Shown: positions 22,386-33,637, numbered from the stretch's first letter. The stretch is DNA of 64,000 nucleotides from Diprion similis (GCF_021155765.1 NC_060115.1:13682493-13746492); one strand, 5' to 3'. Numbers and translations are program-made. The notes: generated by a model not told the origin, from the letters alone.

Positions 22386-24060
22386 AGAGTCCATAAGGCA
22401 TACGTACGAATTGGTATAGGCCCTTTCCCGATGCTGTAAAAGCGGTAACTTCGTGACTCGCGGTATCTAACGGTACTTGAAAGTAGGCTTGGCTAAGGTC
22501 CAAAGTCGAGATGTAGCGGGCTTTACCTAATTTATCTAGAATGCCTGACATGAACGGAAGGGGGTAGGCATCCTTTTAAGCAACCTCGTTGACCTTACGA
22601 AAATCGAGACAAAAACGGTACTTCCCATTCGGTTTCTTTATCATTACAATGGGACTCGACCAGTCGCTACGGGAGGGCTCTATAACGCCTGAATCTAACA
22701 TTTTGTCTACCTCCTAGTGCATTGCCTCGCGAACCACGGGAGATACTTGGTAGTATTTTTGTTTGATCGGCGGGTGCCCCTGCACGTCAATCGTGTGAAC
22801 TGCTAAGTCGCTAACACCGGGACGATCGGAAGGGTTCGGGAAACAAGTTTGGACCACCTCGTGTAGGCGGGCCTCCTGCAGTGCAGACAGTTCGGCAAAT
22901 CCGGCTACGGCGGAAAGTTCAGACGGCAGCGGGAATTCTAGCGAATTTTCGGGGTTGATCGAAAGCGCTGACGATATTTTTAAACTCGGCGTAATCTGCT
23001 CGGCTGGAGCGAGAGACGTGACGGGAGGATTTGTTTGAACGGGACGCAATAGAATCTGATTCGCTAAAACGGGATACGGCACAGCGTGCCTCGGTAAAAC
23101 GGGAAGCGTTACGTCGGGGTTCGGAGTGTCGAACCTCGGTATGAACGGCTCGGTCATCGGCATTCGATAGTTCGAGGGATTCTGCAAGGCATGGTTCGAT
23201 CCGACGGTATGCGGTACGGGAGGATGCGATACGACGGTATGCGGCACGGGAGGATGCGATACGACGGTATGCGGCACGGGAGGATTCGATACGACGGTAT
23301 GCGATACGGGAGGATTCGGTACAACGGTATGCGGTACGAAAGGATTCGATACGACGGTATGCGGTACGGGAGGATTCGATACGACAATTTTGGGCGAGCG
23401 GTTTTTGAACGGGGTTACTAGGGTATTAACGGCTTGCGGCGTACCGCGGTGAGAGCCGGCATGCGGTTCTCCGGACGTCGTTTCGAAAATTTCCAAGGAC
23501 CAATCCGGAAGTAACCAGGAATCTCCGACAAAATCAACCGTGAAACCAAAAGCTTTCGGGAAATCCATTCCCAAAACGCATTCATATTTGAACGAGGGGG
23601 CGAATCGTACCACGAGATCTTCCCTAGAATTGGAGAATTCGAACGGCAGAGCTAATTCACCCCGTGTTTTGTCGACTACGCCGTTGGGATATAAAATTTC
23701 CGGTTGCCGATTGCGGGCCGCCAAGGCAAGCGCTTCGGGAAAATACTTGAAAGCCGGTTTACCGATATACGTTCGGCACGCCCCAGGGTCAAATAGACCC
23801 TTTAATGGTTGCCCGTCCACGATAATCTTCAAGTAATACCGCGGGTCGCTGTCAAATTGTCGAACGGGATTACAAAAAGCGGAAGAATCAAAGGTAGGGT
23901 TGGATCGCGACGGGTTCTTTGGCAGGGAACTATCAGCGATCCCGTCTTTTAGTTCCCAGGTTCGTTTCCCGACGGTATTGCGGTACAGGTGGGACAGGTA
24001 TTTTTGAAATAATTTTTGGTTCCGCAACCGAAACAATAGATTCGGCGCTCCTGGGTGCAT
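22386..24060 (-). pseudogene. pol: Protease and first half of RT of element D
   Basis: Protease region: GLFDPGACRTYIG near 23780 (Pro where DTG/DSG is usual) and VLGMDF. A Pro-rich linker holds 10-residue tandem repeats. RT starts with VHTIDVQGHPPIKQKYY. It is stopped by TAG at 22714-22716, then continues in frame (WSSPIVMIKKPNGKYRFC...) to a second stop, TAA at 22576-22578, and on through YISTLDLSQAYFQVPL to RMPYGLS. Beyond is the LINE. The start of this frame overlaps gag by about 110 nt. Confidence 0.85.
23190..23390 (-). repeat. 30-bp tandem repeat inside D pol linker
   Basis: About 6.5 units of 30 bp encoding variants of NPPVPHTVVS. The frame is kept in all units, so copy number changes would be tolerated. 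Confidence 0.85.
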
Positions 24061-24437
24061 TGTCGGTGGCTATGACCCGCTTGGTCACAATTCCAGCATT
24101 TGCCTGGACGGGCCTCGGGACTAGTTTGGTTCCCGACAGCGACGGAACGGTTTGCGGCTGGAGCCGATTGAGATACCCTGCGAGAGGGATTTACGGTACG
24201 GGAGGGGGCGGTAACGGTAGACGGGATTTCGGGAGTCCGGGAGCGAGCAAGTGGGGTGACCTCTGGATCCTGAATCGTGACCCTTTTCTTGCTCTGTTGT
24301 TCGTGAACTGGTGGTCTTCGCCCACCTGGAGAAGAAGTCGGAGCTTCGTTCGTAGCCGCGACGCGACCGCGAGTTGAGTTTCGGGGTGCCCGGTAAGCTA
24401 GTTCCGGCACAGAGATTCCTCAGGCTTGAGAGGGGGA
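23949..24437 (-). pseudogene. gag: C-terminal half of D Gag with two zinc knuckles
   Basis: Basic Ser/Pro/Arg-rich linker, then CWNCDQAGHSHRQC (C-2-C-4-H-4-C) and CFGCGTKNYFKNTC, where Tyr replaces the usual His. The N-terminal half is at 50502-52006; both stop at the same 8-bp GTATAAAA site where X inserted. Confidence 0.8.
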
Positions 24438-24445
24438 GTATAAAA

Positions 24446-24998
24446 CATAGACTTATAGAGATAGACTCCGCGCTCCTTGCACCGAGTTGAAGCCCAACGT
24501 AGAAAGAGAGGGCAACAGCGGGAGTCCGACCTCTCACTTTAATCGGCGACTTGGTGGGGGGAAACAGCGTGTCTATGTACGCACCACGGCGTCCACTCCC
24601 CTCTCGTGAGTTCTTACAACTCGCGTACTGTTTTGGGTCTTATATTATTGATATCGTGCAAAAATAATTGTAGTGAGAAAATAAAATCGAATTTCAAACA
24701 AACAATGGTAAGGCGGTGCTGTATATGCAACGTGCAAGCCACAATATATTCGGACATTTCTTGATACAATTTATATAGTGACTATAATATGACTGCTGCT
24801 ATTCTCATTCTTTTTTTAAATACACACCTACGCTAATCTACTTCCGTCTTCTTCTTCTTCTTCCAGATGGCCTATTAATACCTAGTCCTATCTTGATATC
24901 TACCTCCCCGCTTGCCTTATTGCTTTTGGCGCTGCTCCGGCTGCTCCCCACTCTTTCGTCCGTGCAAGAGAGAGGTCGGACTCCCCCTGTTGCCCTCT
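24446..24998 (+). mobile_element. Transposon X, left 553 bp (cut by E1)
   Basis: Begins CATAGACTTATAGAGATAGA next to GTATAAAA. At 24966-24998 it contains the inverted complement of 24503-24535, i.e. the inner part of its other terminal repeat, and then E1 starts. The outer 65 bp of that terminal repeat are at 52007-52071. Reassembled length is about 614 bp with TIRs near 95 bp and an 8-bp duplication. The CA start and 8-bp TSD suit the P superfamily (hAT is the alternative). No coding capacity. Confidence 0.8.
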
Positions 24999-25594
24999 TG
25001 TAACGAATTTAATAAATTGAAGTGTAAGATTAAAATTATAAAATATACTGTCAAATTAATAATGAAATAAAATAAACATATAAAAAGGAATGAATGTATG
25101 TATAAATAAAAATACAAATAAATATAAATGAAAGTATAAATAAATATAAATAAAAATATAAAGAAGTATAAATAAAAATATAAATAAATATAAATAAAAA
25201 GATAGCAACACAAAATTAATAATAAATAATTAAAAAGAACGATAAAATGCTGAATAAAAATCCCTTTTAGGCGATCACTTATCTTTTTTTGATTGGATTT
25301 GTGCGTTATCGTTTGGCGATCGTCTTTTAGTCGGTCCTTGATCCTTTATTAAAAAATATATACATATATATCCCAACAGGGTCGACGAAAGAAATAAATA
25401 ATGTAAATAATTATTAAAATCACAGCAGAAGAAAAAGTAAAAGAATTTGCTTGGCCAAGCATAGATATAATGTCTTATTTCTGTGACGTTTGCGGACCGA
25501 CTGTCCGATAGCACGAACCCAACGTCTCGCCAGTGCCGCACATATACACCTCAAAATAGCGCTACATATGTGTATATACATACAGGTTCTTACA
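24999..25594 (-). repeat. 3' LTR of E1
   Basis: 596 bp, CA/TG ends. Differs from the other three E LTRs at two places by eye (near 25094 and 25130). Confidence 0.9.
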
Positions 25595-26070
25595 TTCCCC
25601 CGCCAATTTTGATGACCAGGTTGCTATGCAATTAATTTCATCAAAATTCTACATATCTACATACTAAATTTTAAAATTAATACATATAAATATTATATTA
25701 GTTTCTATTTACATTTTCCCATTTTTAGTAATAAAGTAAATCGATTAAACTTGCTGTATAATGCAACCAATTTTTTAGGTCTTTCAAAATTTTCGTCGAG
25801 CTCAAATTCAATTTTAATCCTAAATTACAATGTCTTCCTCGACGGTTTTCTTGATTAACACTGCGTCACATACTACGTATAGCCTATTTATCATTATGAA
25901 CATGTTTGCATCGTCATACGGCATAAGTTTACCTTGTCTGGATAAAAATTATGAAAATCTCATACATCACATTTTACGCTATTCTATTTACAATATTTAC
26001 AAATTCTTTTAGCATTGAACAGTATAGAACTTCTCAATAAGGGATTAGCGAAGTCAAATATCTATCTATA

Positions 26071-26105
<35 letters not shown>
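25595..26105 (-). other. 3' untranslated region of E1
   Basis: About 510 bp between pol and the LTR. It contains a long T run on plus (A run in the element) next to the pol stop, and a TTCCCCCGCC polypurine complement at the LTR edge. No env ORF. Confidence 0.7.
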
Positions 26106-29100
26106 TCAAGTCGATTGGTAGTATCTACGCAGACTCATTCGATTATATATTCCTATTACCATGGAGTTGTCATTTATATCAGCTAATTTATAAGCATTGT
26201 CGTTTATTTTTTCTATAATATTGTAAGGTCCTTTATACAGATGAAAAAATTTATGCGTAGTTTTATTTAGAGCTGATGATGGGTATGGCACATGTAATAA
26301 TACTTTATCGCCTACATTTAAGATTATAGATGATTTTGATTTTTGTTGGCGTTTTCTTTGTTCAAAGTTTTTTTTGAGATTTTCATTTGCTAAAAAAATC
26401 TTTATTTCGTGTTTTTCTTCGATCATTTCTGGAAATTTAATTATTTGTCTAACTTTACTATATACTTGTTCTCCAAAATGCAATTCATAAGGTACATATC
26501 CTGTGCTATGGTGGGTAGTTAAATTTAAAAAATTTTCAATTTCTTTTACACTCTTGGCCCATTTTGTATGTTTATCAGAACAAAGCGTACGAAATAATCT
26601 TCCAATCTCTCGCATAACTCTCTCAGTTGGGTTAGACTGAGGATGACGTATAGAAGAGTAACAAACCTTAACATTTAATTTTTCCAATTCTACTTTCCAT
26701 TTGTCGGCCGTAAATTGTGTGCCATTGTCAGATAATATTCTTTTTGGTTTCCCAACGTTCACAAAATAATCATTAATTAACCTATTTAGCGCAGATATGG
26801 TAGTTGCTCTTTTTAAAGTATATATTTGACAGTATTTAGAAAAAGCGTCTATCGCGACTAGAAGATATTGTACCCCACCTATAGATCTTGGCAATGGACC
26901 ATAAAAATCAACCGTCAACAGTTCGTTCGGCTTTTCAGCAAGCACTCTCATAAATTCACCTTGCATACTATATGATAAAACTTTAACTCGCTGACACAAA
27001 TCACAAGACTGCACGTATTTTTTGATATGATCTTTCATTTTACGCCAATAATAATATGTACTAATGTATTGAAATGTTTTATATACTCCCATATGACCTA
27101 TTTTTTCATGAACAGACTTGACCAATAATCTTACCAAACAATCTGGAATAACTAAACACCAATATTTACCATGGGGTGATTTATAAAATAAAATGTCATT
27201 TTTGAGTTTATACGATACATTATGATTTGCTAATTCAGATTTACACGATACTATAATTTTATTCAACTGTGGGTCATCTATTTGCAAATGTTTTATATTT
27301 TTCAGTTCTCTAAGTAAAGATACATCAATTTCTATTGCTTTTGACTTTATAACTTCTAATCGGACATCTATTCTATTGATCAAAATTTCATTCAAATTTG
27401 CAATTAGTATTCTATTGGTTTCAGGTTCAGCTTGTTTACCATCTATATTTCTACTAAAAAAATCAGCTACTAGATTGTCTTCGCCTGTACAGTGTTTAAT
27501 TTCAAATGTATATTCTTGGAGTAGTAAACTCCAACGTATAAGTCGCATGCTTTGAAATTGAGCAGTTTTTAAAAATGTTAGTGCGTGATGATCAGTGATT
27601 ATTAGAAATGGACATCCTATCAGATAAATTCTAAACTTTATTACTGCAAATACTATAGCAAGTAATTCTTTTTCTGTTGTATTATAATTAAGTTCGGCTT
27701 TCTTTAAACATCTACTTACTAACGATATTATTCTATGATCTCCCGCGGAATCTATTTGATACAGAATACCACTTATTCCGAGATTGCTGGCATCAGTTTG
27801 TACACGGAATTCGGTATTCGGAATGTAGTGATTTAACGTAACATACTTTAAAAACATCTCTTTCAGCTTATTAAAGGCTTTTGCATGCTGGCTTTTCCAT
27901 TCCCAGTGAACATTATCTTTTAAAAGGTTACGAAGCGGTGTTACTTGATTTGCATATCTAATACTAAATTGCCTGTAATAATTACATACACCTAAAAATT
28001 GTTGAAGTTGTTTTTTATTAGTAGGAGCCGGAAATTTCTGTATTACTTCTAACTTTTCTGGCTTTGGATATACGCCAGTGGGTGTAATTATAAAACCTAA
28101 AAACGAAATCGAATCCCTACATAACAATGTTTTCGTTAAACGGATAGTGAAATTGTGTTGCATCAAACGGCTAAATACTAAATTTAAATGTTGCATATGA
28201 GAATCAAAATCAGGAGACGCAATAAGCAAGTCATCTATGTAACAAGTCAGAAAAGCAGAATATTCATTACCAATTGCTAAATTAAGTGCACGAATGAACC
28301 CACTTCCTGCCGTTTTAAGACCGAAAGGTATCCTACAAAATTGATATACAGTACCATTATGAACAAAAGCAGTAAATTGACGAGAATTTTTCTCAAGGGG
28401 AATTTGCCAATATCCGTGTGTTAAATCTGTTGTCGTCATAATTTTAACACCATGATGTTTTCTCATAAGTTCTTCAATCAACGGCGGTGACTCATTATCA
28501 GCTTCAATAATATTATTTAAATGACGGGCATCTAAACAAATTCTCACTCCACCTTCTTTTTTAGGTACGATCCGAAGTGGATTACAAAAAGGGCTAATAG
28601 AACGTTCTATTATTCCTTCTTGGATCATATTTTGTATCTCTAAATCCACAGCTTCTCTATATTTTAACGGTACGGGGTACGATCGTTTCATAAATGGTCT
28701 ATCAGTTGTAAGTTTGATTGAATGTTCATAAATTTTAGCACAGCCTGGTTTATCAGAAAACAGGTGCTCATATTGACATAACAATTTTTCAAGAACTACT
28801 CTTTGCTCACCGTTCAGACCCATAAGACTTGTCACGATCGTTCGGACATCCTCACAAAAACTTTGATCATTATTCTTACGTATAATTGCTCTACTAAAAC
28901 AATTCAAAGATTCCTCAATGAAATTATCTTCACACAAATTATAATCCTCTTTTAAAATTTGACCATTCCAATCACTTTGATTTATATCATCAATTACTAA
29001 TGCATCAAATTCATCAATTTCATCACAATCAATAGTTACATTTTCTATTTCTAAATGGACATTTTCATTAATTTTTTCTACAACGATATTATAATTTTCT

Positions 29101-29951
29101 TCAATACGACACACGTCATCATTATCTATCTCTTTCTCTATGCTCCTCCTCTCATCATTAATATTCATAATGTTTAAATCATTTTTACATTTTACAGAAA
29201 TATTTTCACATACATTTTCATATTGTTTGACATTATTTATCACGTTATTGCTCACGATTGTCATATTATCATCATTGTTTTCATAAACTTTCGAAACGAC
29301 TATATTATCAATATCAAATCGATTTCTATTATCTAATTTGATTGGGTAATTATTGCATTTTATGTTAACAATTTGTATATACGTTTTTTGATCCCATGCA
29401 AATGATTTTAGCTGTTCTGAAGATTCCCGACCGTACGAGCAGAACGACGGTGCAACGAGCGTTCCATTTATTTCAATAGTTTTGCATCCATAATCTAACA
29501 AGACTCTATTTATGAACAACCAATCATTACCAAAAATAATATCATTTACTAAATGTGGTACGATTAAAAAGACCGTACGTATAATTTTGTCTCCTATACT
29601 AACATCTACAAGTATTTGTCGCCTGACTGGAGTAGTTTTTTGTCCTATAGCCGATAATACTAATACATTACTAACAGGAAGTTCATTTAAATCATGATTG
29701 TTTTTTAAGTATTTATAAAATTTTTCCGACATGCAAGTTATTTGGCTTCCGGTATCAATCAAAGCTGAAACTTGATTTTTTAAAATAACAACATGTATGT
29801 GCGGTCCCTTAGATAAGTGGTTTTCTGTATCTTGATTCTTTGCTATATACGGATTATCATTCATATCATTTACAAGGTCCTTAGCTAAATTTATATAGTC
29901 ACAACACGATGCGGGACCCACTCGCAACGCGTTGTTATTTAGTTTAAATGT
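26106..29951 (-). CDS. pol: Pol polyprotein of E1 (PR-RT-RNase H-IN)
   Basis: 1273 codons from the first usable start and open slightly further to the frameshift site; identical in translation to the E2 protein. Protease has ALIDTGSQIT at about residues 55-64. A 200-residue acidic, Asn-rich linker follows. RT: CLDARHLN, TTDLTHGYWQIPL and YIDD at about 563-566. RNase H begins near QTDAS (about 711). Integrase has HEKIGHMG with CDLC, then TVDFYGP, LSDNGTQF and NPTERVMRE giving D, D and E. No lesions; with intact gag this copy should be able to make all its proteins. Confidence 0.92.
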   Translation of the reverse strand, partial: TFKLNNNALRVGPASCCDYINLAKDLVNDMNDNPYIAKNQDTENHLSKGPHIHVVILKNQVSALIDTGSQITCMSEKFYKYLKNNHDLNELPVSNVLVLSAIGQKTTPVRRQILVDVSIGDKIIRTVFLIVPHLVNDIIFGNDWLFINRVLLDYGCKTIEINGTLVAPSFCSYGRESSEQLKSFAWDQKTYIQIVNIKCNNYPIKLDNRNRFDIDNIVVSKVYENNDDNMTIVSNNVINNVKQYENVCENISVKCKNDLNIMNINDERRSIEKEIDNDDVCRIEENYNIVVEKINENVHLEIENVTIDCDEIDEFDALVIDDINQSDWNGQILKEDYNLCEDNFIEESLNCFSRAIIRKNNDQSFCEDVRTIVTSLMGLNGEQRVVLEKLLCQYEHLFSDKPGCAKIYEHSIKLTTDRPFMKRSYPVPLKYREAVDLEIQNMIQEGIIERSISPFCNPLRIVPKKEGGVRICLDARHLNNIIEADNESPPLIEELMRKHHGVKIMTTTDLTHGYWQIPLEKNSRQFTAFVHNGTVYQFCRIPFGLKTAGSGFIRALNLAIGNEYSAFLTCYIDDLLIASPDFDSHMQHLNLVFSRLMQHNFTIRLTKTLLCRDSISFLGFIITPTGVYPKPEKLEVIQKFPAPTNKKQLQQFLGVCNYYRQFSIRYANQVTPLRNLLKDNVHWEWKSQHAKAFNKLKEMFLKYVTLNHYIPNTEFRVQTDASNLGISGILYQIDSAGDHRIISLVSRCLKKAELNYNTTEKELLAIVFAVIKFRIYLIGCPFLIITDHHALTFLKTAQFQSMRLIRWSLLLQEYTFEIKHCTGEDNLVADFFSRNIDGKQAEPETNRILIANLNEILINRIDVRLEVIKSKAIEIDVSLLRELKNIKHLQIDDPQLNKIIVSCKSELANHNVSYKLKNDILFYKSPHGKYWCLVIPDCLVRLLVKSVHEKIGHMGVYKTFQYISTYYYWRKMKDHIKKYVQSCDLCQRVKVLSYSMQGEFMRVLAEKPNELLTVDFYGPLPRSIGGVQYLLVAIDAFSKYCQIYTLKRATTISALNRLINDYFVNVGKPKRILSDNGTQFTADKWKVELEKLNVKVCYSSIRHPQSNPTERVMREIGRLFRTLCSDKHTKWAKSVKEIENFLNLTTHHSTGYVPYELHFGEQVYSKVRQIIKFPEMIEEKHEIKIFLANENLKKNFEQRKRQQKSKSSIILNVGDKVLLHVPYPSSALNKTTHKFFHLYKGPYNIIEKINDNAYKLADINDNSMVIGIYNRMSLRRYYQST

Positions 29952-31141
29952 TTATTTAGCACATTATTTACGCCTTGTTGTCCCATAACTTGATTATTTG
30001 TATTTAATAATGGAGGTGGTGGATAGCTAAAATTAGGTAATACTATTTGATTATTTGCAGATGTTGAGAAATTATTCGAACTTTGCCCATTTGACATTAC
30101 ATTGTTTGTATTCGGATTTTGCGGAATATTCTGGGTATAATTTTGGCAATTGAAGTATGATTGAGGAATTGTTTGGTAATTAGCAGGTTGATAATTTGTA
30201 TCTTGACTATTATTATGTTTATATGTTGTGTTTTTAAAATTTTGAGATTGAGTTATAGAATTAGTAATATTTTGATTTTGACGTCTTTCATTGTCTCGTT
30301 CTTGATACGTACTATCTAAATGCGATAAAGTCTGTTCTATTTGTTTCGTATCAGAAAAATTTACTGTTGCCAATATATCGCGAACTCTGTTCGGCAATTG
30401 TTGAACAATTGTGTAATTAATTTCAAATACATCTAATTTTGGCGTAAAGTATTTAGCTTCAACAACTTGCTTGAAAAAATACATTTGCAATGATCCATCT
30501 TGTGATTTGTATTTTCGAGAACTCCACTTGTTTTTTGCCTTTACTTGTATAGGAATCGAGTAAAATTTTTCCAGAAATGCTCTCTTAAAAACATCATAAT
30601 TTTCGATTTGCTGCTTAATTGAATCCCACCACAATCTAGCTCTACCTTTTAATTTATTTTCTATAATTCCTAATTTCCATTGACCAACAATATTTTTTAA
30701 ATTAAAATAGCTCTCCATATTATTTAAAAATTCTATCGGATTTGAAGTTTCTTCGTCATAAAATTCAGGAGTATTTATCTCGATATGAGTTCTTTGCAAA
30801 CTAGCTACCAATCCACTTACCAATGTTTCATCATTATTTACTGTATTTGTTTGTTGTGGACGAAACGTTTCTAGTATTTCCCGTTGCTCTCGATTTTGCG
30901 TTTTCAATATTTGAATCTCCCGTGCTAATTCTTCGTTTCGTGTTTGCTGACTTTGTAGCTGAACCACGCATTCTCTTAATCCAGATAGACTCGCTAATTC
31001 CTCCTTAAGACGTTCCAACTGTTCTTCCATGTTCATATTTATTGTAGGTTTTTCTGAGCTCGCCTTTGTCTCTGTCCTCGTCGCTATCGGTGAATGTACA
31101 ATTTTGGACCTGGTTTTAATGGTCGAACGATTAGCCATCAA
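29939..31141 (-). CDS. gag: Gag of E1
   Basis: 400 codons. N-terminal basic TRSK segment, a predicted coiled coil at about 35-100 (Glu/Leu/Gln heptads), a capsid-like core with NPIEFLNNMESYF, KGRARLWWD and FLEKFYSIPIQ, and a 120-residue Asn/Gln/Tyr/Pro-rich tail. No zinc knuckle, unlike most gypsy Gags. Stop TAA lies at 29939-29941, just after the slip site. Confidence 0.88.
   Translation of the reverse strand: MMANRSTIKTRSKIVHSPIATRTETKASSEKPTINMNMEEQLERLKEELASLSGLRECVVQLQSQQTRNEELAREIQILKTQNREQREILETFRPQQTNTVNNDETLVSGLVASLQRTHIEINTPEFYDEETSNPIEFLNNMESYFNLKNIVGQWKLGIIENKLKGRARLWWDSIKQQIENYDVFKRAFLEKFYSIPIQVKAKNKWSSRKYKSQDGSLQMYFFKQVVEAKYFTPKLDVFEINYTIVQQLPNRVRDILATVNFSDTKQIEQTLSHLDSTYQERDNERRQNQNITNSITQSQNFKNTTYKHNNSQDTNYQPANYQTIPQSYFNCQNYTQNIPQNPNTNNVMSNGQSSNNFSTSANNQIVLPNFSYPPPPLLNTNNQVMGQQGVNNVLNKHLN
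29942..29948 (-). promoter_or_regulatory. -1 ribosomal frameshift site T TTA AAC (E1)
   Basis: Minus-strand codons CAT TTA AAC TAA at the gag end; a -1 slip enters pol. Same site as in E2 (53985-53991), where the downstream stem is described. Confidence 0.8.
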
Positions 31142-31249
31142 TATATGTTAAATTTATTTTACGTAATTTTCCTGCATTTCAACGCCATAAAACAATTAAC
31201 ATAAAAACGAAAATCACAAATATATATATAAAAAGATAAAGAGACTTTT

Positions 31250-31261
31250 GTTCGGGCGCCA
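31250..31261 (-). other. Primer binding site of E1 (tRNA-Lys type)
   Basis: TGGCGCCCGAAC on the minus strand, 4 nt inside the 5' LTR; complementary to the 3' end of tRNA-Lys(UUU). Confidence 0.85.
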
Positions 31262-31265
31262 ATTT

Positions 31266-31861
31266 TGTAACGAATTTAATAAATTGAAGTGTAAGATTAA
31301 AATTATAAAATATACTGTCAAATTAATAATGAAATAAAATAAACATATAAAAAGAAATGAATGTATGTATAAATAAAAATACAAATAAATATAAATAAAA
31401 GTATAAATAAATATAAATAAAAATATAAAGAAGTATAAATAAAAATATAAATAAATATAAATAAAAAGATAGCAACACAAAATTAATAATAAATAATTAA
31501 AAAGAACGATAAAATGCTGAATAAAAATCCCTTTTAGGCGATCACTTATCTTTTTTTGATTGGATTTGTGCGTTATCGTTTGGCGATCGTCTTTTAGTCG
31601 GTCCTTGATCCTTTATTAAAAAATATATATATATATATCCCAACAGGGTCGACGAAAGAAATAAATAATGTAAATAATTATTAAAATCACAGCAGAAGAA
31701 AAAGTAAAAGAATTTGCTTGGCCAAGCATAGATATAATGTCTTATTTCTGTGACGTTTGCGGACCGACTGTCCGATAGCACGAACCCAACGTCTCGCCAG
31801 TGCCGCACATATACACCTCAAAATAGCGCTACATATGTGTATATACATACAGGTTCTTACA
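31266..31861 (-). repeat. 5' LTR of E1
   Basis: 596 bp. Differs from the other E LTRs by T for C in the TATA-rich repeat near 31632. Confidence 0.9.
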
Positions 31862-33561
31862 ACATTGTAAATGCACCTTGACAGGCATTACTGCTAACAA
31901 GCCATCAAAGAATGCCGATGTTCGGATGGAAGTGCTGTGTGGCAGGATTTGATCCGGCGATTAAACACGTCAAGAAACGACCTTTGAATGGTGAAAAACG
32001 AATCGAAGTGACTGAATCATTGGCAACTGCTTCGGCTACCATTTGGCGCAGAAATTTTGCTAGAGATCATATGGATATGTATGACGGTGAGCCTCCGAAC
32101 CTTTACAGGGCAGCGACTTTGCGAAAAGGAAAGCAGGAGAGACGGGATAAATTTTCAAAAGTGAAAGGGACGTGTGCCATTTCCAGTTTAAATAATATGA
32201 AATATACCGACTACGCAGGTTCTATACACGCTCTAAGTCACGATCCTTTTTTCGTACACCATTGGACCACCACACAAATAGCGGTGTATATAGATCACCA
32301 CGACGTCGTAGATATCGATGCTACCGGTTCATTAATAAAGAAATTTCTCTTACCAAATGGTGAACAATGTCCGCACATTTATCTGTACCAGGCACTTGTG
32401 GATACCGGGACCTACAAAATGCCGGTATTTCAAATGTTGAGCGCCGCCCAGAACTTAAATGCCATTCAGTATTGGCTTTGCGAATTTCTGAGAATCGGCG
32501 AGAGACACAAATCCGGGTTCCCCCTACCACGAACAGTGGTATGCGACTTTGATAAAGCAGTACTTAATGCCATTGCCAAAGCATTTGGTTAAAACGCGAA
32601 TCTCAAGGCTTACTTGTCGACATGCTCTACTCTTGAAAGAAGCCGAAATTCAGATTCCTAATTGTTTTATACGTTTAGATATTTGCCATTATATGCACTT
32701 TTTGTCACGATGGAAATTTTTTTCAGCACTACAAAATCCCACAGTAAAAAATTTTTATCGTTCTGCCTTCGCATTACTAACAAAGCAAACAGTTTTTGCA
32801 CAATTTGTAGATTTAGCAAAAAGCATCGCTATTTTGTCCCTCAGTGAAGATATCGGAAAGAACAACCTGGGAGAGGAAGTGCCAGCTGAACGCGCACGCT
32901 GTATGATTACTGGAAAGATCAAAGGTATCGATGATTTACAAATCCCAGAAGAACTTCCTGATGATAACGGTAATTGTATTCACGAGCATGAAACTTCGTT
33001 AGACGATTGTAGCATCGTGTCCTGGGCCCATGGACTATTAGATGAATGTCGCCATACGGTAGCGTCGTCGAGTACGGGTGATCAGCCGAACCCTTATTAT
33101 GTCCCGGAAATCAGCAAAAAATTGAAAACTTTATTATACTATTTTCCCTTATATACGGGCGTGATGATTGGTGTTTTCGGATACGGGGAAGTAAATATAA
33201 GCTCTGCACCTGTCGAGTCGGAAATGAATGACGTGAAGCACGTTATGTTGCGCAACGAATCCCGACCAATAAGGGCAGACAAATATGTCGCTACGCATTT
33301 GTTGTCGTTCGAAGGCAGAGCAAAGCTAGCTGTTGCCTCACAGGAATGGGCAATGCAGGATGACAGTGCAAAAAAAGATGCATCCTGTTCCATCCAGAGC
33401 GTAAAACAATCACCGACGAGGTTGACTCCGATTCTTTTTAACGATGACGAAGAATTGGTTAATATGATGGTACCGGAAAATATACCAAATGCGATGAGTT
33501 CGACTCCAATTGACGATATGAATACGGTTGTACCTCAAAATATAGCAAACACTGACGACTA
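31862..33561 (+). pseudogene. C-terminal half of transposase-like gene T
   Basis: Reads in frame from the ACAT flank of E1 (CKCTLTG...), shifts frame near 31950, and runs to TAA at 32590-32592. About 20 codons later it shifts again into the frame that ends in the 76-bp repeat. Motifs: KKRPLNGEKR, PPNLYRAATLRKGKQER, YIDHHDVVDIDATGS, PRTVVCDFDKAVLNAI, PNCFIRLDICHYMHFLSRW and SAPVESEMNDVKH. IDAT, VCDF and VESE look like the D, D and E of an RNase H-like (DDE) transposase. I do not assign a superfamily. The N-terminal half is at 58932-59462 on the minus strand. One nonsense and two frameshift lesions in this half. Confidence 0.65.
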
Positions 33562-33637
33562 TTTAACGATCAAACGAACTTACCTGTTGTGAAGTTCGAT
33601 CGTAATTATATGTAGAGTCTCGTTTGAGATGATTACA
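33562..33637 (+). repeat. 76-bp inverted repeat, left arm (end of DIRS-like C)
   Basis: Perfect inverted match to 33851-33926. The last 40 bp also resemble, in direct orientation, 33927-33963 (GAGTCTCGTTT...GATTACATCGTAG). Terminal and internal complementary repeats of this kind are the hallmark of DIRS elements. Confidence 0.8.

Larger units (their letters stand above)
15044..24445 (-). mobile_element. 3' part of gypsy element D (old, broken; LINE nested inside)
   Basis: Carries the second half of gag, protease, RT, RNase H, integrase and a third ORF on the minus strand. Its 5' LTR and first half of gag are at 48190-52006 on the plus strand. At 24438-24445 the sequence GTATAAAA abuts transposon X, and the same 8 bp abut the other end of X at 51999-52006. 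The left end is a purine-rich CCGCCCCACC complement at 15044-15053 where a 3' LTR would start, but no copy of the D LTR follows. Several stop codons and frameshifts show it is inactive. Confidence 0.85.
24999..31861 (-). mobile_element. Gypsy element E1, complete, minus strand (6863 bp)
   Basis: Two 596-bp LTRs, tRNA-Lys primer site, intact gag and pol; same sequence as E2 in inverted orientation apart from a few LTR sites and the length of an A/T run. The 4-bp flanks do not match each other (CTCT on the left, ACAT on the right of the plus strand), although both are matched by flanks of E2. Confidence 0.9.

Noticed and set aside
24999..31861. Small repeated ORFs in all four E LTRs (80-98 codons, Phe/Tyr/Ile-rich or starting MRHWRD)
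   Set aside because: They lie in LTR promoter and A/T-repeat sequence, recur only because the LTR recurs, and have no domain or conserved codon pattern.
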